DNA of 64,000 nt from Candidatus Obscuribacterales bacterium (lineage in GTDB: Bacteria > Cyanobacteriota > Vampirovibrionia > Obscuribacterales > Obscuribacteraceae): the NCBI GenBank assembly GCA_019747875.1, contig JAIEQI010000056.1:1-64000 (forward strand). The letters run 5' to 3'. This document shows positions 62,364 through 64,000 of this stretch, piece by piece. A model generated the notes under the pieces. That model saw nothing but the letters and a program-made list of their open reading frames with translations. It made no database searches and was not told the DNA's origin. Within the stretch, counting starts at the first letter, position 1. Every line of letters starts with the position of its first letter. The position numbers and the translations under genes are program-made.

Positions 62364-62456
62364 GTAGGGGCTTCCCCCAGGGTCGCCCGCCGAGTTTTGG
62401 ATTCTGCTTCCGAAAATACAATTCGTTTTACGGGCGAGGCATGGCCTCGCCCCTAC
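62364..62456. repeat. 93-bp MITE-like element with nested inverted repeats
   Basis: The outer repeats are GTAGGGGC (62364-62371) and GCCCCTAC (62449-62456). Inner repeats are TCGCCCG (62383-62389) and CGGGCGA (62431-62437). At the right end GGGCGAGGC-ATG-GCCTCGCCC forms a 9-bp stem. It sits in the convergent gap between the membrane protein gene and the band-7 gene, with no coding capacity. The core GGGCGA..CATGGC..TCGCCC recurs at 58550-58572. I see no clear target-site duplication. Confidence 0.55.
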
Positions 62457-62457
62457 T

Positions 62458-63264
62458 TTATTCCGTGATTGGCGCGGTCGATGCTGGCTTTGTTCCGCCA
62501 CCATTATCTTTTAGAGGCACCATACCTGGAACTCCGAGTACAACGGTTGGCGCGGTGCCGCCGCTCTGGCTTGCAAGTGATTGCAAAATGCGCAAATTCA
62601 TCAGTGCCGGATTGTCGTCGAGCAATCTTGCTGCATTTGCCAGGCTCCGTAATGCGGCTTGCTCAGATCGCGCGCGCTCCAGTGCTGCTTGCCCTTCCTT
62701 CTGGGCACGTACAATGTCGCCGTAAATTTTGCGAATTTCAGCAGGCATGATTATGTCTTTAAGCTGAACCATGCTTAGTTCGATCCCGATCTTAGCAACT
62801 TTTGGTTTTGCATCTTCAAGAAGTTTATCTCCGAGCGACGACCTGGCTTGAAGAATCTCATCGAGTTTCATTGTTGAAAGCTGATCGCGCACGGCTATTT
62901 GTACGTGCGCGTATAATTCCTGATACCACCCTTGACTCTCGTTGATCGCTTTGGCCGGATCGACAACTTTGTACATAAGCAAGCAAGATAATTTGACACC
63001 GATATTGTCGGCTGTTACCACTTCCTGACCGCTCACCGTTAAAGTAGCGTTCCTTCTATCTACAACGGTAATTGATTGCGTTGGCGTCCAGATCCAATAG
63101 GCGCCGGCTGGCAGAACCTCAATGAACTTGCCTTCCTTATATAAGAGGCCGGACTGATACTCGTTGACGATGATGCGAGCAAAGCGCTTCTTGATTGCCA
63201 AATAGAGTAGGAGGAAGAATAGGATGATTGGAGTGATGATGATCGCAATGTCGCGCTCTCTCAT
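62458..63264 (-). CDS. SPFH/band-7 membrane protein
   Basis: A 268-residue stomatin/HflK-like protein: an N-terminal membrane helix (MRERDIAIIITPIILFFLLLYLAI), then the band-7 domain with EVLPAGAYWIWTP, VDRRNATLTVSGQEVVTADN, the YxxxVxDP strand and RDQLSTMKLDEILQARSSL. A helical, charged stretch (RAQKEGQAALERARSEQAALRSLAN) and a Gly/Pro-rich end follow. It forms large membrane rings that organise lipids or hold proteases. No nfeD gene is next to it. The ATG at 63264 is preferred over 63300. Confidence 0.9.
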   Translation of the reverse strand: MRERDIAIIITPIILFFLLLYLAIKKRFARIIVNEYQSGLLYKEGKFIEVLPAGAYWIWTPTQSITVVDRRNATLTVSGQEVVTADNIGVKLSCLLMYKVVDPAKAINESQGWYQELYAHVQIAVRDQLSTMKLDEILQARSSLGDKLLEDAKPKVAKIGIELSMVQLKDIIMPAEIRKIYGDIVRAQKEGQAALERARSEQAALRSLANAARLLDDNPALMNLRILQSLASQSGGTAPTVVLGVPGMVPLKDNGGGTKPASTAPITE

Positions 63265-63300
63265 GGCTTCGCCTCTAAAAAAGGAGTCTCTCTTCCGCAA

Positions 63301-63637
63301 ACCACAACCGAAAGGCGGGAATTTGATTCACATGGCCGTTCAACTGTCGTGCCGAAGCACCGGCTTACGAAAGAGAGACATGATGGTGGATTCGAACCAC
63401 AATGGTTAACCATTGTATGGAAGCCCAACTCGCAGAACGGTTAGGACTACGTCCAATCCGCTGCTGGCATCTTCCCACTGGCCCTATTCCACTTTCAATT
63501 TCAGTGCTAACAAGCTGCTTTACAAATATTAAATCGAGGTTTCGTGTTTTTTTTTGAATGCAATGGCAACTTGGTATGTAGTATTGAACGCCGAAGTACT
63601 CATACACTCAAAATCTCATGGCTGATTATCGCTGCTA
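63301..63637. other. 337-bp gap with tRNA T-arm-like remnant and 18-bp palindrome
   Basis: Minus-strand bases 63400-63385 read GTGGTTCGAATCCACC, a T-arm-like stem-loop with the TTCGAAT loop. Next to it lies the perfect palindrome ACAATGGTTAACCATTGT (63399-63416), which could be a class-II-like variable arm. No acceptor stem or proper anticodon arm pairs with it, so it is at most a tRNA remnant. The rest has no gene. Confidence 0.4.
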
Positions 63638-64000
63638 ATGGAAAATAGCAAAGACTTGCTTTGGTTGAATGAAAAGTATCCGGCTAAACGCGCCTTCATT
63701 ACGGGCGCAGGTAGTGGGCTTGGTCTGGCATTCGCTAGCTTGTTAGCACATCTTGGTTGGCAGATTGGAATATCTGATCTCAACGAAGACCGAATACAGG
63801 CGGCTGCAAAACAGATCGTGGCGTTGGGCGGAAAGGCAGCTCCATATATTTTCGATGTCTCGAATTACGAAGACTTCAAGGTGAGTATTGATGCGTTCGT
63901 GAGCTTGTTTGGCGGAATCGATCTTGCAATTAACAATGCAGGCGTCGGATGCGCGGGTCATATCGATGAGCTGTCTATTGAAACTTTTCGCAGAGTTATT
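63638..64000 (+). CDS. Short-chain dehydrogenase/reductase, cut by window end
   Basis: The first 121 codons of an SDR: MENSKDLLWLNEKYPAKRA, then the NAD(P) loop FITGAGSGLGLAFA (TGxxxGLG), an Asp after the second strand (ISDLNEDR, which points to NAD), the Asp-Val pair in YIFDVSNYED, and the NNAG motif in LAINNAGVGCAG. The catalytic Tyr-Lys lie beyond the window. A nearby earlier ATG at 63618 meets a stop after six codons, so 63638 is the start. Upstream sequence offers only a weak ribosome-binding site. Confidence 0.88.
   Translation, partial: MENSKDLLWLNEKYPAKRAFITGAGSGLGLAFASLLAHLGWQIGISDLNEDRIQAAAKQIVALGGKAAPYIFDVSNYEDFKVSIDAFVSLFGGIDLAINNAGVGCAGHIDELSIETFRRVI

Noticed and set aside
63385..63470. 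Complete tRNA gene on the minus strand
   Set aside because: Only a T-arm-like hairpin could be found; acceptor and anticodon stems could not be paired in either orientation.

Overview
The window is a gene-dense bacterial chromosome segment with moderate GC. It has about 50 protein genes on both strands in short operons, no rRNA, no CRISPR array, no recognisable insertion sequence and no intact tRNA. The mix of genes recalls the non-photosynthetic cyanobacterial sister lineages (Melainabacteria, Obscuribacterales-like): eukaryotic-type Ser/Thr kinases, many sensor kinases and NarL-type regulators, an MglA-type GTPase, proteins with a small winged-helix tail, and many long glycine- or lysine-rich disordered proteins. 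This is an inference from gene content; no marker gene here proves it.

Layout. 1-4383: the tail of a frameshifted subtilase, then two tandem membrane-linked Ser/Thr kinases. 4822-9546: a UPF1/DNA2-like SF1 helicase with a small partner, an exported protein and tgt. 9792-20000: a SleB-like repeat protein, a serine hydrolase, a PaaN-type aldehyde dehydrogenase, an acyltransferase divergent from an AMP-binding ligase, and disordered or repeat proteins. 20112-22431: a secreted FecR-like protein, then a graveyard of broken hybrid-kinase and receiver modules that includes an inversion. 22432-30481: two proteases without signal peptides (trypsin-like and protealysin-like), an ADP-ribosyltransferase-like protein, an RGG-tailed DEAD-box helicase and a Coa1-like membrane protein. 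30600-42000: signalling. Here lie a translationally coupled histidine kinase pair, a secreted pseudo-subtilase, a GNAT protein, and a run of tandem-module histidine kinase, MglA GTPase and response regulator. 42077-46366: an aldehyde-handling set (Zn-ADH, aldo-keto reductase, AraC regulator, SDR). 46499-50040: small proteins, an amidohydrolase and a response regulator. 49276-53883 on the minus strand forms an operon of LysM protein, histidine kinase and regulator. 54180-56480 is a duplicated cassette in which promoter, leader hairpin, gene and downstream hairpin are all copied. 56544-64000: a TPR Ser/Thr kinase, HrpB, small membrane proteins, a band-7 protein and the start of an SDR.

Most striking is a recurring split of histidine kinase function. 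In the coupled pair at 30600-34330, one protein has lost the phospho-acceptor His (Asp instead) but keeps a full ATPase site, while its partner keeps the His but has a degraded ATPase site. The same division recurs inside a single protein at 39080-40525, where the first kinase module keeps His and the second keeps the ATPase. Both suggest obligatory phosphorylation between unlike modules. All functional statements rest on motifs read by eye; no database search was run.
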